Of a stretch of 64,000 nucleotides of DNA, positions 43,000 through 53,805 are shown one piece after another (within the stretch, counting starts at the first letter, position 1; each line of letters starts with the position of its first letter). The position numbers and the translations under genes were made by a program. The DNA is taken from assembly GCA_003427395.1 (NCBI GenBank), contig BFEA01000180.1, positions 175,513-239,512 on the forward strand, written 5' to 3'. Below the pieces are notes generated by a model that was given only the letters and a program-made list of their open reading frames with translations, was not told where the DNA came from and searched no databases. The stretch comes from Chara braunii. Its lineage: Eukaryota; Streptophyta; Charophyceae; Charales; Characeae.

Positions 43000-43476
43000 T
43001 CAGGTCCCTGGGGGCAACCTAAGAAAGTGGTCCCGGTTTAGTACGTCAATGGGACGTTTAGGCTTCCACCCTTTGTAAAGTGCATTCGGGGTTTGTCCAG
43101 TGGAAGTATGAATACTATTATTATATGCACTCGCAATTTTGGGTAAGTTCTCATCCCAATCAATCTGATCGGGTCTAATATACATACGCAAAAGTTGCTG
43201 GCACAGACGGTTCATCTGTTAAGTCTGGCCATTCGTTTCGGGATGCGTCCCTGACGACAGGGTAAGCCGTGTGCCAAAAGCTTCCATCAGCTTTTGCCAT
43301 GGCGGACTGGTGAACCTGACATCTCGATTAGACACAATTGTTTTAGGGAACCCATACTCAGTGACCCATCGCATCTGAAATTTCTGAATGACAAGTTCAG
43401 TACGCGCTTTTGCTGGTAAGGGAACAAACATAGCATATTTAGAGAAACGATCCACAATTGCGACTTTTAACTAGAC
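43000..43476 (-). pseudogene. Integrase core (element 4)
   Basis: 43455-43219 begins MDRFSKYAMFVPLPAKARTE and contains VSNRDVRF, so the second catalytic Asp (SD in relatives) is Asn. A stop follows GQT exactly where the catalytic Glu codon stands. 43215-43000 continues with MNRLCQQLLRMYIRPDQIDW and PNALYKGWKP. Two of three catalytic positions are lost. Confidence 0.8.
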
Positions 43477-44694
43477 TCATAAAGTCAATTGAGATAGACT
43501 CACCTGGTTCGCTTGGTATAGTCCAAAGGGGTTCTCATGCGACGGCTTGTTTCTCCGACACACTAGACATGTACGAACATATGTTAGTACATCTTCTTTA
43601 AGTCCCTTTGATTCAAAACGTTCTCTGACTTCAACATATGTTTTCTTGAAACAATAATGACCCTCAGAATCATGACATTCCTCAATCAACACACTCTTAC
43701 TCTCTTCCTTATGAGGAATACACAATCTTTGTTCGGTTTGGTCAATCAAGAATAACAATCCATCAGTTAGTCTATAGTTGGGTAGTTGGGATGAATCTCG
43801 TACAAGGACATCCATGATTGGTTTCCAGATAGGATCAGTATCATATCCTTGGCGAATCTGGTTTTTCAGGTCATTCCGAACATCGAAGTAGGAGATAATT
43901 GCACCAAAGAAATCACTCCGTCTGGACAATGTGTCTGCGACCACATTAGACTTACCTTTGATCGTTTTCAACTCAAAATCGAAGGTATCGATAAACGCAG
44001 ACCATCGTACCAACTTATTAGAGAGCCTAGACTGTGTCTTTATCCACTTCAGAGTCGAGTGGTTTGAGTACACAGTAAAGTGCCTCCCTAATAAGTAGTG
44101 CTTCCACGTGTTTAGTGCATAGACTAAGGCATACAACTCCCTTTCATAGGTGGAGTTGACAACCTTTTCTGACGGCAGTGGTGCCGACATAAACTCTATG
44201 GGCCTATAGCTCTTGCCGTCAATAAACGTAGACCATCGTACCAACTTATCAGAGAGCCTAGACTGTGTCTTTATCCACTTCAGAGTAGAGTGGTCTGCGC
44301 ACACAGTAGAGTGCCTCCCTAATAAGTAGTGCTTCCACGTGTTTAGTGCATGGACTAAGGCATACAACTCCCTTTCATAGGTGGAGTTGGCAAATTTTTC
44401 TGACGGCAGTCGTGCCGACATAAACTCTATGGGCCTATAGCCCTTGCCGTTATCTTGCTGGAGAACATCGCCAATCCCATACTGACTTGCATCAGTAGTG
44501 ACAATGAAAGGCAAAAACGGATCAGCAATCTTAAGGAAGGCATACTTCAATTTCCTGAAGGAAGATTCACAATCCTTGTCCCACAACCAAATAGATTCTT
44601 TCTTTAATAATCTTCTCATTGGGGCAACAATCAGTGAGAAGTTCCTAACAAACTTCCTATAATAACTAGCTAGACCAAAGACGAATCTCTGCAA
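43477..44694 (-). CDS. RT end, duplicated RNase H and integrase zinc region (element 4)
   Basis: A 405-codon open frame. Starts in the RT-RNase H linker (FGLASYYRKFVRNFS), then RNase H (FIVTTDASQYGIG with intact Asp, RPIEFMSARL, STYERELYALVHALNTWKHY, DHSTLKWIKTQ). A second copy of the latter half of RNase H follows in frame (RPIEFMSAPL... again), then ADTLSRRSDFF, and the integrase zinc region (CHDSEGHYCF, CLVCRRNKPS). The 231-bp duplication keeps the frame open. Past the zinc region the frame shifts before the catalytic core. Confidence 0.85.
   Translation of the reverse strand: MQRFVFGLASYYRKFVRNFSLIVAPMRRLLKKESIWLWDKDCESSFRKLKYAFLKIADPFLPFIVTTDASQYGIGDVLQQDNGKGYRPIEFMSARLPSEKFANSTYERELYALVHALNTWKHYLLGRHSTVCADHSTLKWIKTQSRLSDKLVRWSTFIDGKSYRPIEFMSAPLPSEKVVNSTYERELYALVYALNTWKHYLLGRHFTVYSNHSTLKWIKTQSRLSNKLVRWSAFIDTFDFELKTIKGKSNVVADTLSRRSDFFGAIISYFDVRNDLKNQIRQGYDTDPIWKPIMDVLVRDSSQLPNYRLTDGLLFLIDQTEQRLCIPHKEESKSVLIEECHDSEGHYCFKKTYVEVRERFESKGLKEDVLTYVRTCLVCRRNKPSHENPFGLYQANQVSLSQLTL
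43991..44452. repeat. 231-bp tandem duplication inside RNase H
   Basis: ATAAACG-AGACCATCGTACC starts at 43991 and at 44222; the copies run to CTCTTGCCGTC and CCCTTGCCGTT. 231 bp is exactly 77 codons. The copies differ at roughly 20 positions, so the event is not an assembly error. Confidence 0.92.
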
Positions 44695-45019
44695 TCCACA
44701 AAAGCAGATTTTCGTCTTTCTTATTAAAAAACGTGAAAGGCAATTTCATTTTAACTTTTTCTTTCTTCTTTGGTTTCTCAGTTTGTGCGGTGGTGACCTT
44801 GCTTCCTCTGGGAGACTTCGGCGGACTCGAAGGCTCCCTTTTCTTCTCTTCCAGTTTCTTCTGTTCCGGTTTATGAGTTTCTATCTTAAGAGACTTCATT
44901 GCATCTCCCATTAGTTTCTTTGGCTTTTCAGTCTTTTCTTCCTTGACCTTTTCCTTTCCCTTGACCAGATTAGTGACTATCTGGAGTCTTGCGGTCACAT
45001 CATCTATTTGTGACTGCAT
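44666..45019 (-). pseudogene. gag N-terminal fragment (element 4)
   Basis: 117 codons: MQSQIDDVTARLQIV, then a Lys/Glu/Pro-rich linker (EKVKEEKTEKPKK), then FTFFNKKDENLLLWIAEIRL, which is the start of a Retrotrans_gag-type core. It ends by running into the RT remnant, marking a deletion at about 44690. Confidence 0.6.
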
Positions 45020-45544
45020 CCGTTTACCATATCAAGATGATCTTGACTGGTCTTACTGCATGTTATCACATACTGCCCCGCGTCTGGATCGACGACCATC
45101 TGTAACCCTCGAAATCTCCATTGCTGCAATTAGTTTTCTTCGGCTGATTTATTGTGGAACGTGTACCTTGTCAGGTCAGACAAGAGGGGATCTCCATCTA
45201 ATTTGATCGGGCCCGTTCGATAAGTCAGTCCTCTCTTTCATTTTTTTTTTTTTTTTTTAATTATTCTTTTCTTTATTCTGCTGCGTGCCATTCTCTAAGT
45301 CCAAATGAATTGTCGCTGTGGTTAGGAGATATGCCTTCTACTCTTTGTGATTTACTATTTGTTTCTTTTATTTGAACTATTTATATCCGGTATCGAGACG
45401 CATGCGCGGAAAGCGGAAAGAGAGAAAAGGGAGAGAGAAGGTGTTCTTTTTGGAAGTGCGAGGAAGGGCAAGAGGAGTGTTCGTCCAAACGCGAAGAGAG
45501 AGCTGACCCCTCTTGAGAGATTTACTAACACCCCTTCCTCCTGC
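45020..45544. other. Spacer / leader between elements 4 and 6
   Basis: Poly-T at 45240-45258. CCGGTATCGAGAC near 45388 is a poor match to the tRNA-Met PBS and might mark the start of element 6. I find no LTR there. Confidence 0.35.
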
Positions 45545-46756
45545 ATGGCAGACATCTCATCTGCCTAATGGCAGGCCATGCTGGACGCAGCGGACGAGAA
45601 CGAGAAACCGTTCTTTCAAAAACTTTATGACGATGCCGTACAGAGGGAAAGGGAGGCAGAGGCAGCAGCCAGAGCCACAAGCATTGCTGAACAGGTGGCC
45701 CTCCTTGCGGTTCCGGAATCGAATGATGACCGGTTCTGAGAGAAGATAGCTGCTGCTGTAGCAGCCTTGGTTCAACTGCGGACCCTGGAAGACCTTGAGT
45801 CCCGTGTGACAGCCCTGGAGCAGCTGAATCAAGAGTTGCAGGCTGAGATAGTCAGCCTCAAACAGTCCCAACTCGCTGCCCTCCGTCCTCCTAACCCTCG
45901 ACCTGCTGCAGTCCCAGTCTCTCAACCTAACACAGTCCTCATGAGGAGATCAAGTGGAACTGTGACGAGCGCAGGAACCGGTGCCAACTCCTCAAGCGAC
46001 AGCGCCGACAGTTCTGCACTGGTCAGTGTTCCAAATGCAGGAACATCAGCCCAAAACGCCACAGTTCTTACTGACGTACAGTACAACGGTCCCGTAGTGG
46101 ACAAGCGGGCGGCCACTTTGCCGTCCAATTACGACGAGAAAGGGGACATCACCTCTTGGATTAGCTCCATGCGCTCATACTTCGAGGTGCTGCGAACACC
46201 GCAAGAAGACCGAAGCATGATCATGGGCACAAATACTGAGCCCGTCGTACAAAGTTTCATAGAACTCCAAACTGTTACAGCAGGTTATGAGAGGATTGAC
46301 CTGGCCGAGTGGCTGAAAGTAACTCGTGTACGCACTCTTGAGGACCTCCTCATCATGCGGTACCAAGATAAGCGCGCTGTGCTCAAGGCAAGGCTGAAGC
46401 TTGAGGCCCTCAAGGGCCAAACGTGGAGGACCTCCATGCAGGCTTTGGAACAACACTTGACTGGTCTGTTCACCACTCCAAACCTCGGAATGACCGACGT
46501 GTCTTGCATGGATGTAGTCATGGGAGTGGCCCCTAAAGAATACCTCTCCTTGCTAGCACTCAAAGACCATACCACTTGGCGAGAGCTAATGACGGATCTA
46601 GTCAACCTAGAGGCCAAGGACCTCGCCAGGCGTACAAAGGCACCCGCTGCAGGTAGAAAATCACAACGCAAGCGGTATGGAAGCAACAACCAGCTTGCCC
46701 TGCATGAACACCGAGAGGCTGAAGATCAGTCCTACGCGCGGATGATCTGTCTCTAG
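45545..46756 (+). pseudogene. gag of element 6
   Basis: The best start is ATG 45545 (MADISSA), followed in the same frame by a TAA at codon 8 and a TGA at codon 65 (45737-45739). The reading QAMLDAADENEKPFFQKLYD continues through both, so they are probably secondary stops. From 45767 the frame is open: a coiled-coil (LEDLESRVTALEQLNQELQA), a Ser/Thr/Ala linker, then the gag core (ITSWISSMRSYFEVLRTP, LEALKGQTWRTSMQALEQHL). Particle-forming protein. Confidence 0.82.
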
Positions 46757-46816
46757 ATGACGATCTAGCGCCGGACTCCGATATGGGTTGTTCTACATCA
46801 GCCATTTGAGTTTGAC

Positions 46817-47128
46817 GTGAATGAAGAAGAAAAATTTAATGCATTCAAAAAGACTGCTTCAAGCAAGGGGCCTAACCGTGGTTCGGGTAGGGGAACTATA
46901 GCACACCTCCCCAAGAATGCGAAGATCCCTGAGAAACCCGAGGACGCTTCTACCAAGCCTTGGGAAGCCCTCCACATCAGTCAGAAGGAATGGGAAAGAA
47001 GATCCAAACTGCGCTTGTGCTTGCATTGTCAAAAGCCTGGGCATGATGTGCAGGATTGTTATCGTCTGAGGGAAAGAGGCAAAGGGCGTAGAGAAGTCAT
47101 CAGCACTCTCTACAGCAAGGGAAGCTGA
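46817..47128 (+). pseudogene. gag zinc knuckle (element 6)
   Basis: 103 codons with a basic Gly/Arg linker and CLHCQKPGHDVQDC, a C-x2-C-x4-H-x4-C knuckle near 47020-47062. Separated from gag by a shift around 46756-46817. Confidence 0.8.
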
Positions 47129-47327
47129 ATAGTCAGTTGCAAGCCCTTCCAAGGAGCCTGAATCTGATCAGCAACTTGCTCTTGAAGCCCGAATTGATGT
47201 TGAATCCAAGGCTGGTGCAGTCCAAGTACTTTACACTAAGCCTTGGGAAGAGAGTAAGGAAGTTGACTTCCACTCTCACCTGGAACATTGGCTGCAGCTC
47301 AAGCAGCAACGCCGTGTTCAAGGGAGT

Positions 47328-47645
47328 GTGGAGCTAACCTTCTTTAAGTTACTCATTAACCGCCGATACATCCGTGTGCTAATTGATAGTGGCTCCACGA
47401 CTAACTTTCTTTCTCCTAACGGGATTCGTAAGGCGGGCCTGGGAATGAAGCAAGTGGAGTTGCAGAACCCTTGTCAGACCCAGAAGGGCAACCAAGAGGT
47501 TGTCACCTCAACACATGCTGTCAAAGGTGTGCGCATCACTTTTGACAAAGATCGCACTATCACACATGAGCTGAACTTTTACGTCATAGACAAATGTCCG
47601 TTCGACGCGGTCATTGGTTTGGGCTGGTTAAAGCTCATTGCCTAA
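47328..47645 (+). pseudogene. Retropepsin-like protease (element 6)
   Basis: 105 codons: LTFFKLLINRRYIRVLIDSG then STTNFLS, the intact D-S-G-S/T active site at about residues 20-23, and CPFDAVIGLGWL, the distal (I/L)G motif. Ends with a stop just inside the usual linker to RT. Confidence 0.82.
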
Positions 47646-48296
47646 GGACCATGTGGGCGGATAATCAGTTCGTGGTGCGTGATGCCAAGGGGAATGAGCG
47701 TACCGTTCTATTGGAGGAGACGCGCGAGTCCCCTGTGACTCTTTTGAGTGCGAACAAATTCTGCAAATCAGTGCGCAGACGCAAGGAAGCTGAGCATGTA
47801 CATGTAGCTCTTGTAAAACCTCTCCATGTGCCTTCTACTTTTGCTGCATTTTCTACTTCGGAAAGTAAATCTACTTCTACCACCTCTATTTCTATTCCAT
47901 CTACTTCTACTGTGAATAATCACTCTTCTTCTGATCCAAATACTTCAAATCCAGTTGTAATTGCTGTAAATTCTCTTTCTGATTTTCTTTCTCCTGATGA
48001 GGATGATCCTCCAGCGGAAGTCCCAACAAACATTCGTCGTCTATTAGATCGATTCCCTGAAGTTCTGACCGAACCTCGTGGAGTTTTCGAGCGTCCGGTC
48101 AAACACAAGATCGAGATAATAGAAGGGAGTGTTCCTCCAAAGGGCAGCGTCTACCGTATGGGACAAGGCGAGTTGGAGGAGTTGAGGAGACAAATTGATG
48201 ACATGATAGATCGTGGATGGATTAGGCCTAGTGAGTCTGAGTTCGGTGCACCTGTCTTGTTTGTACCGAAGAAAGGAGGCAAAAAAAAATCGGATC
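47646..48296 (+). pseudogene. Protease-RT linker and RT N-terminus (element 6)
   Basis: Ser/Thr-rich linker (47830-47960), then RLLDRFPEVLTEPRGVFERP, HKIEIIEGSVPPKGSVYRMG, DRGWIRPSESEFGAPVLFVP. After KKGG a deletion of about 40 bp has removed the MCIDYRxLN motif and put the rest of RT in another frame. Confidence 0.8.
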
Positions 48297-48773
48297 ACCA
48301 GAAAGAATGCTTATCCTTTGCCTCGCATCGATGATCTGCTAGATGCGGCAGGTGGTTGCAAGGTCTTCTCCAAGATCGACCTCAAGTCTGGCTACCACCA
48401 GATTGAAGTTCATTCGAGTGACCAGCACAAAACTGCATTCAAAACACGCTATGGGCTGTACGAATTCATCGTTATGCCCTTCGGTCTTACGAATGCACCA
48501 GCCACATTTCAGTGCCTCATGGACAAGGTTCTCCGCCATCAGCTTAACAGGTTTGTTGTTGTTTACCTTGATGACATCCTGATTTTCAGCAAGTCCATGG
48601 AAGAGCACGTCAAGCACCTTGAGGAGGTTTTGCAGGTCCTCAAGGAGGCACAGTTGCACCTCAACTTAGAGAAATCTGAGTTTGGAAAGGACAGCGTCAT
48701 CTATCTTGGGCACCGGTTGTCTGCAAACGGCCTTGAGCCGGAGGCAACCAAGGTTGAGGTCATACGAAAGTGA
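48297..48773 (+). pseudogene. Reverse transcriptase palm (element 6)
   Basis: Frame from about 48297: [36 protein letters not shown] (first catalytic Asp in DLKSGY), FIVMPFGLTNAPATFQ, VVVYLDDILIFSKS (catalytic YLDD), LNLEKSEF, YLGHRLSANGL. It ends at TGA 48771-48773, where relatives have Trp (RKWP). All catalytic aspartates are intact. Confidence 0.85.
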
Positions 48774-49500
48774 CCTCAACCGGCAAATGTACGCGAATTG
48801 CGTTCTTTTTTTGGTTTGGCCTCGTAATATCAAAAGTTTGTGCCCAAATTTTATGTCATTGCTCACCCACTCTCGAGACTAACAAGTAAAACTGTTGCCT
48901 ATGCGTGGTGTGAGAAATGTGAGACTGCGTTCCAAGCCTTGAAAGAGGCATTGGTGAGTCATTCTGTGCTCCGCATTGTGGATCCCAACCTCACGTTCGT
49001 GGTTACTACGAACGCGAGCCAGTTTGGGATTGGTGCAGTGCTGCAACAAGATGATGGTGATGGCCTGCGTCCGCTCGAATATTACAGCAAACGCATGCCC
49101 AACCACAAGGTAGCTACCTCCACATACATGCGTGAGCTCTACGCCTTGCGCGAGGCGCTCACACATTGGAAGCACTACCTCTTGGGTCGTCACTTCAAGG
49201 TCTACTGAGATCATAAGACCTTGCAGTGGATTAAGACACAAACTGATCTCTCCCCAACGCTGACCCTCTGGTTGCATGACATTGATGTGTACAATTTTGA
49301 ACTGAAACATAAGAAAGGCTGTTATAATCGTGTTGCTGATGCTTTGTCGCGTCACCCTGAGTTTTTGACTTGCCTTGTGAGTTCGTATGACCTCCGAAGG
49401 AAACTGAAGGAGGATCTGGTCGAACATACCGCCAAGGATCCGGACCTTAGTCCCATCCTTGAGCAGCTCAAGGCTGACCCTAGCAGTCAGCCTGATTTTC
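48774..49500 (+). pseudogene. RNase H and connection (element 6)
   Basis: After the TGA the linker REL-RSFFGLA shifts frame; 48840-49208 then holds CEKCETAFQALKEALVSH, FVVTTNASQFGIGAVLQQDD (Asp replaced by Asn), RPLEYYSKRMPNHKVATSTY, MRELYALREALTHWKHYLLG and ends at a TGA within YxDHKTL. 49212-49500 continues in frame with DHKTLQWIKTQ and ADALSRHPEFL. Confidence 0.8.
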
Positions 49501-50545
49501 ATGAGTGCGAGGGTCTTGTATTCCACCGGTATGGGAAGTTTGATCGTTTGTGTGTAACCAACCATGCGTCCCTCCGGACTCATTTCTTGGATTTGGCACA
49601 TGGTCGGAGTGGACATTTCGGGTTTGAGAAGACTTATTGAAGTCTTCTGCTGCAGTTCGATTGGTCGGGGGTCTTGTATTCCGCCGGTATGGGAAGTTAG
49701 ATCGTTTGTGTGTACCCAACCATGCGCCCCTCCGGACTCATTTCTTGGATTTGGCACATGGTCGGAGTGGACATTTCGGCTTTGAGAAGACTTATGGAAG
49801 TCTTCTGCAGCAGTTTGATTGGCCGGGAATGAAAGGATCTGCTCATAAATTTATTGCTGAATGTCAAGTTTGTCGAAGGACCAAGGTCCATAGGCATAAG
49901 CCTTATGGCCTGCTGAAACCCCTCCCCATTCCTGATGGACCCGGTGAGTCGATTTCCATCGACTTCACGGACATGGGAAAGGTGAGTGAGGCAGGGAATT
50001 CACAAGTCATGGTCATCGTGGACCGTTTTTCCAAATTTCTGAATCTGATTCCTTTCCCTCCCCATGCCCCAACTGAGCTTGTCATCGAAGAATTTCATCA
50101 GCAGTACATTCTGCAGTTTGGCCAACCGAAAACGATTGTGAGTGATTGGGACACCAGATTCATTAGTAAAGATTGGAAGGACTTCACTTCTCAGGTCTAC
50201 GACGTTAAACTCGACAAGACTTCTGGTCGACACCCCAAAGCCAATGGATTGGCTGAGGAAATCAACCAGACTGTCATCCAACTACTGCGCGCATTAATTG
50301 TTCCAGATCAGAACACGTGGGACAAGGAGTTACACAAAGTGAAAGGGTTGTACAACAACTCCATTCACTCTGAATCAACCGCAATATGGTTGGCAGATGC
50401 GCAACCCTCTCTCCTATTTGTTCCCCGAACGGTCCCTTGGTCTGACGCACGGTATGCCTGGCTACAATGCCAAGTACGCACGCCTGCTCAAAGCTGCTAT
50501 CGCAGCAATGAACAAGCGTCAGCATGCCATGATCAAACATGCTAA
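49501..50545 (+). pseudogene. Integrase (element 6)
   Basis: The zinc-binding region appears twice because of a 158-bp tandem duplication (49513-49670 and 49671-49828); the duplication is not a multiple of three, so only the second copy is in frame with the core. Core: SISIDFTDMGK, VIVDRFSKFLNLIPFP, KTIVSDWDTRFISKDWKDF, NGLAEEINQTVIQ, keeping Asp, Asp and Glu. A further shift near 50380 separates the C-terminal part. Confidence 0.85.
49513..49828. repeat. 158-bp tandem duplication inside integrase
   Basis: GTCTTGTATTCC-CCGGTATG starts at 49513 and at 49671; the first copy is cut off at TTGGTCGGG and joined directly to the second. About 10 differences between copies. Confidence 0.92.
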
Positions 50546-51023
50546 CAAGTCGCGGTTCTTCTGGGTCAAAATGTCTGAGTTTTCTGATGAAGAGGGCTTA
50601 TCACGAAAGCTTCTTCCATTGTACTATGGCCCTTGGCAGGTTCTGAAGGTGATTGGGGATGAATTTGGTCCTTCATATGTGATTGACGTGCCTCCTCATC
50701 TGCGCACATATCCAGTCTTTCACGCATTCAAACTGTTTCCACACATCGATGATGAAACTTTTCCCTTCCGGGATCCTATGATACCTCGTCCTATCGACGA
50801 CGGCCATGAGATAGACAGAATCGTTTCCCATGAAGGCAGAGGAAGGAACATACAGGATAAGGTTCACTTCCTCTATCACCCGTTGAACGAGTTTTTCTGG
50901 ATCGACCGGAAAGAGCTGCTAAAGAATGCTCCACGTGTTGTGAACGGGGGAAAACACTCGGGTAGCGGGGGTAGGCCCGCGACACTTAGAGCAGAGGGGA
51001 AAAACACTGTACCACTGAAGTAG
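50397..51023 (+). pseudogene. Integrase C-terminus with chromodomain-like tail (element 6)
   Basis: 208 codons. YLFPERSLGLTHGMPGYNAK linker, ANKSRFFWVKMSEFSDEEGL, KLLPLYYGPWQVLKVIGDEF, YVIDVPPHLRTYPVFHAFKL (GPY/F-type module), then HEIDRIVSHEGRGRNIQD and YHPLNEFFWIDRKELLKNAP, a chromodomain-like end of the kind that tethers chromoviral integrases to chromatin. Ends 51021-51023. Confidence 0.78.
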
Positions 51024-52116
51024 TGGTAAAAGTGTCGGGTACTGGAGGCCGAGCAGAAGAAGACAAAAAGTTGACATTTTTAGAGGCTCAGTAGCGGTAG
51101 GCTAGAGGTAGGCCGGTACCAGTCCAAGTAGCCCGTTGTCGGGCGACCGAAGGCCAGTCGGTCGTCCTAATATTGGCGGATTGACACTTAGAAAAGTTGT
51201 CTGAGAGGGAATCGGTCGGGACTTTTGTCCGACCGGTTGGGAAAAATTAGGGGTACCTCGGGCACCCCTAAAATTAGATATGACGACCTCTGAGACTAAC
51301 CCTCAAAATTACCGAGGGAAACTGCCGTCTCTAATGCGCTGGTGCCTACCTATTTCCGCCCGCTCACCGAAGTTGCGGGCCGCGAGATGGTGATTTGAGA
51401 GTAGGTCTTGGCAAAGTCTATTAGCGCAATTGCCGTGGGAATGGAGCCTCAGAATTTAATTATTTTTAATGTTAAAATTAAAAATGGCAAAAAGAAGTAA
51501 GAACAGTAGGAGGAAAGAGGAAAACATAATATTCCTAAATTTCTTTATTTTCCGCGGCATTTAACTCTGGGGGAGACACCCTCGTTATTTGACGTTTCCG
51601 GCAGTGAAATAAAAAACAAACGAAAGGATTAAAAATGGTAAAAGATAAAAGAAACAAAAGAATTTCGGCTATTTATGTGAGATGCCTCGGAATTTATTTT
51701 TGGTAAGATTACGTTTATTTATATTATTTTCGATAATAGAATTAAGAAAGGGGAAAAATAAATAAAGATAATAAGGAGGGAAACTAATGATTATTAGTCG
51801 AATGGTCTAATTTCGTTTGGATTATCCGCCATCAGCTCTAACCCCCAGATTGAACGTTTTCTCTGGATTCTAACAATTTTCACTATTCCCCGATGATCGA
51901 GATTTTCCGTGTCGCCTTCCTGATTTACCTGATTACCAACTTTATTGAGACGGAGTGTACCGAGGATGGAGGCCGCCTGGCCGGCGTGGGTTGGTGCTAC
52001 ATTGGACCGACAGTATGACTTTTGTATTTGGTACAGACACGTGGTTCGCGGAGGTTCTGTATTGGTGCGGAGTTGCTGTATCCGACGATCCCGGGCGTGT
52101 TTCCGGTTCAACATGA
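51024..52116. other. No gene; hairpin and AT-rich stretch
   Basis: 51207-51237 has CGGTCGG...CCGACCG, a 7-bp inverted repeat around a short loop. 51450-51800 is A-rich with AAATTAAAAATGG-like words. A 3' LTR of element 6 would be expected here, but I find no matching 5' copy. Confidence 0.45.
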
Positions 52117-52445
52117 GCCCGACACCAGCGTTCTTCAGGTTCGGACACATCAGCGCGATTTATTATCAGATTCGGAACCATCACAGCGAGTTATTTCAGG
52201 TTTGGGGACGACACTATGGTGATTTACCTTCTGACGACAACGACAGTTGTTTCAAGTTCGGCACCCTCATATTTCAGGTTCAGCACCATCATGACGCTTT
52301 ATTTCAAGTTTAGAACCGCTGCGGTGATTTATGTTCGGGACCGGGATTTCCACGACGATTTATTTCAGGTTCGGACCCTTGGCGATAAATTATTTCTGGC
52401 TCGGAACTGTCGCTACATGGCTGCAAGGTTCGGCGTTGACATGGT
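52117..52445. repeat. Degenerate ~30-bp repeat array
   Basis: About eleven units of the type TTTATTTCAGGTTCGGNACC followed by a variable CATCA-GACGA part, strongly diverged. Confidence 0.75.
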
Positions 52446-53331
52446 GCAGCAGCCTAGCTCTAGTTTTCAGGATCGGGACAGGCTCGACACTGATGTGATG
52501 CGGGATATTCAAGTTGATGTGGTATGGTATTTACATTGTCGGTCCGGTACTTTGGCTCAGGACAGGTTCGACGCCTGCATATTATGAATCACCGCGGTTC
52601 GAGTTGGTTGTCACAGGAACGTCATCGGTACAGCAATGGTGCAGGTTGTACTAATTCAGGCTGATATGTTCCAGGTGCGGTGCCGGTATGTTAGCAGGTG
52701 TAGTGTGTTGCGGTGCACACTGCTAATTTGGACTGTGGCCTTGGTGTATGTGCCAGCTCATGGGTACCACTGGTTCAGCTGCGGGTATTGCTGGGTGTCC
52801 ATGGACAGCACGATACCCTCACTGTTGCAAACCTGCAGGCGTGGGTTTCCGGGACTTGGCCAGCGACTGCAGTCCGCTAGAAGCCAGGATCAATGGGTCT
52901 GAGACCTACAGGGACCGGTGCTCCGCTCGAGGTCCCAGACTGTCCTGCTAACGGAATATAGAGGAGACCAGCGAGGAGGGCGGACAGTGTGTGCACGGTG
53001 TACGCAGCCCGCTTCGTGAATCAGGGCAGCGGAGGTCAACGCGCTGGGAACTACAGCCCGTTTCAGTGACGGGGGGACAACGAGCCAGGCGTTCCCAGCC
53101 CACCTGCTCGCTCACACGGTCCGATTGGGACTCAGGCGGTGGAAGCTTGGAGATTGGGAGTGTGGATCCGGGCAGGCACTGGAGAGAGTGCGCCCGGCGT
53201 ACGCAGACCACGCTGCGCTTTGGACAGGGTATCGTCAGCCCGGTTGAGGGCTCAGATTGTAGGAGACTGGGTATGGAAGGTGCACTCAGACAAGGGGTGA
53301 GAGAGAGCGGACTGAGAGTGAGAGAGAGAGT
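52446..53331. other. No gene seen
   Basis: Mixed-composition sequence with weak echoes of the GGTTCGG and CAGGTTCG words of the neighbouring array. Frames here overlap on both strands and lack motifs. Confidence 0.4.
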
Positions 53332-53570
53332 GTCGTGAGCAGAGAGAGAGAGAGAGAGGAAGAAACTGTGTGTGAGAGAGAGAGAGTGAGAGGAAGAGAC
53401 TGTGTGTGAGAGAGAGAGTGAGAGGAAGAGACTGTGTGTGCGAGAGAGAGAGTGAGAGGAAGAGACTGAGTGTGAGAGAGAGGGAGAGAGAGTGAGAGGA
53501 AGAGACTGTGTGTGCGAGAGAGAGAGAGAGTGAGAGGAAGAGACTGTGTGCGAGAGAGAGAGAGAGTGAT
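53332..53570. repeat. ~40-bp minisatellite, about six copies
   Basis: Units of AGAGAGTGAGAGGAAGAGAC followed by TGTGTGTGCGAG, with variable GA runs. Produces Ser/Leu/His frames on the minus strand that are artefacts. Confidence 0.9.
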
Positions 53571-53805
53571 GAACCGGGTGAAAGGAGGCCATAACACCAT
53601 CATTTATGACTATGTGCCTGGTCGTAAGCGCAACCAATACATTTATGACGGAGTCTAGGTGAGCATGCCCTCGGCAAGAGAGAGGATTGAGATGGTGCAA
53701 GCATCATGCTGCAGATGGGGAATGCCAACGAGAGGGAGATGATTCGTGACCGTTTCCATGAGCTTGCAGCCGCGCTCAGCAGGCTGCTCCTGGAGCAGTA
53801 AGTGA
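53571..53805 (+). CDS. Candidate low-copy exons (unknown protein)
   Basis: Two stretches look more protein-like than their surroundings. 53568-53656 reads MNRVKGGHNTIIYDYVPGRK and on to a TAG that is immediately followed by GTGAGC, a good splice donor. After GTGCAAG, 53711-53802 reads MLQMGNANEREMIRDRFHEL and AAALSRLLLEQ to a TAA. Intron-exon structure is inference; the product is not recognised and neither fragment has a named domain. Confidence 0.25.

Larger units (their letters stand above)
41632..45019 (-). mobile_element. Ty3/gypsy LTR retrotransposon, element 4 (incomplete)
   Basis: 3' LTR, PPT and a broken gag-pol are visible on the minus strand. The 5' LTR is not adjacent. A gag fragment at 45019-44666 abuts the end of RT, so the rest of gag, the protease and the RT core are deleted. 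The same LTR family reappears at 63395 with a PBS; it may be the displaced 5' LTR of this element or a separate copy. Confidence 0.8.
45545..51023 (+). mobile_element. Ty3/gypsy retrotransposon, element 6 (chromovirus-like)
   Basis: The coding order gag, CCHC, protease, RT, RNase H, integrase and chromodomain-like tail is complete on the plus strand. I could not find matching LTRs on either side, so the outer limits are those of the coding region. Frame breaks, three or more stops, a small deletion in RT and a 158-bp duplication in integrase make it defective. Confidence 0.85.

Noticed and set aside
53286-53603. Ser/Leu/His-rich minus-strand frames
   Set aside because: Translation of the GAGAGAGTGAGAGGAAGAGAC minisatellite.
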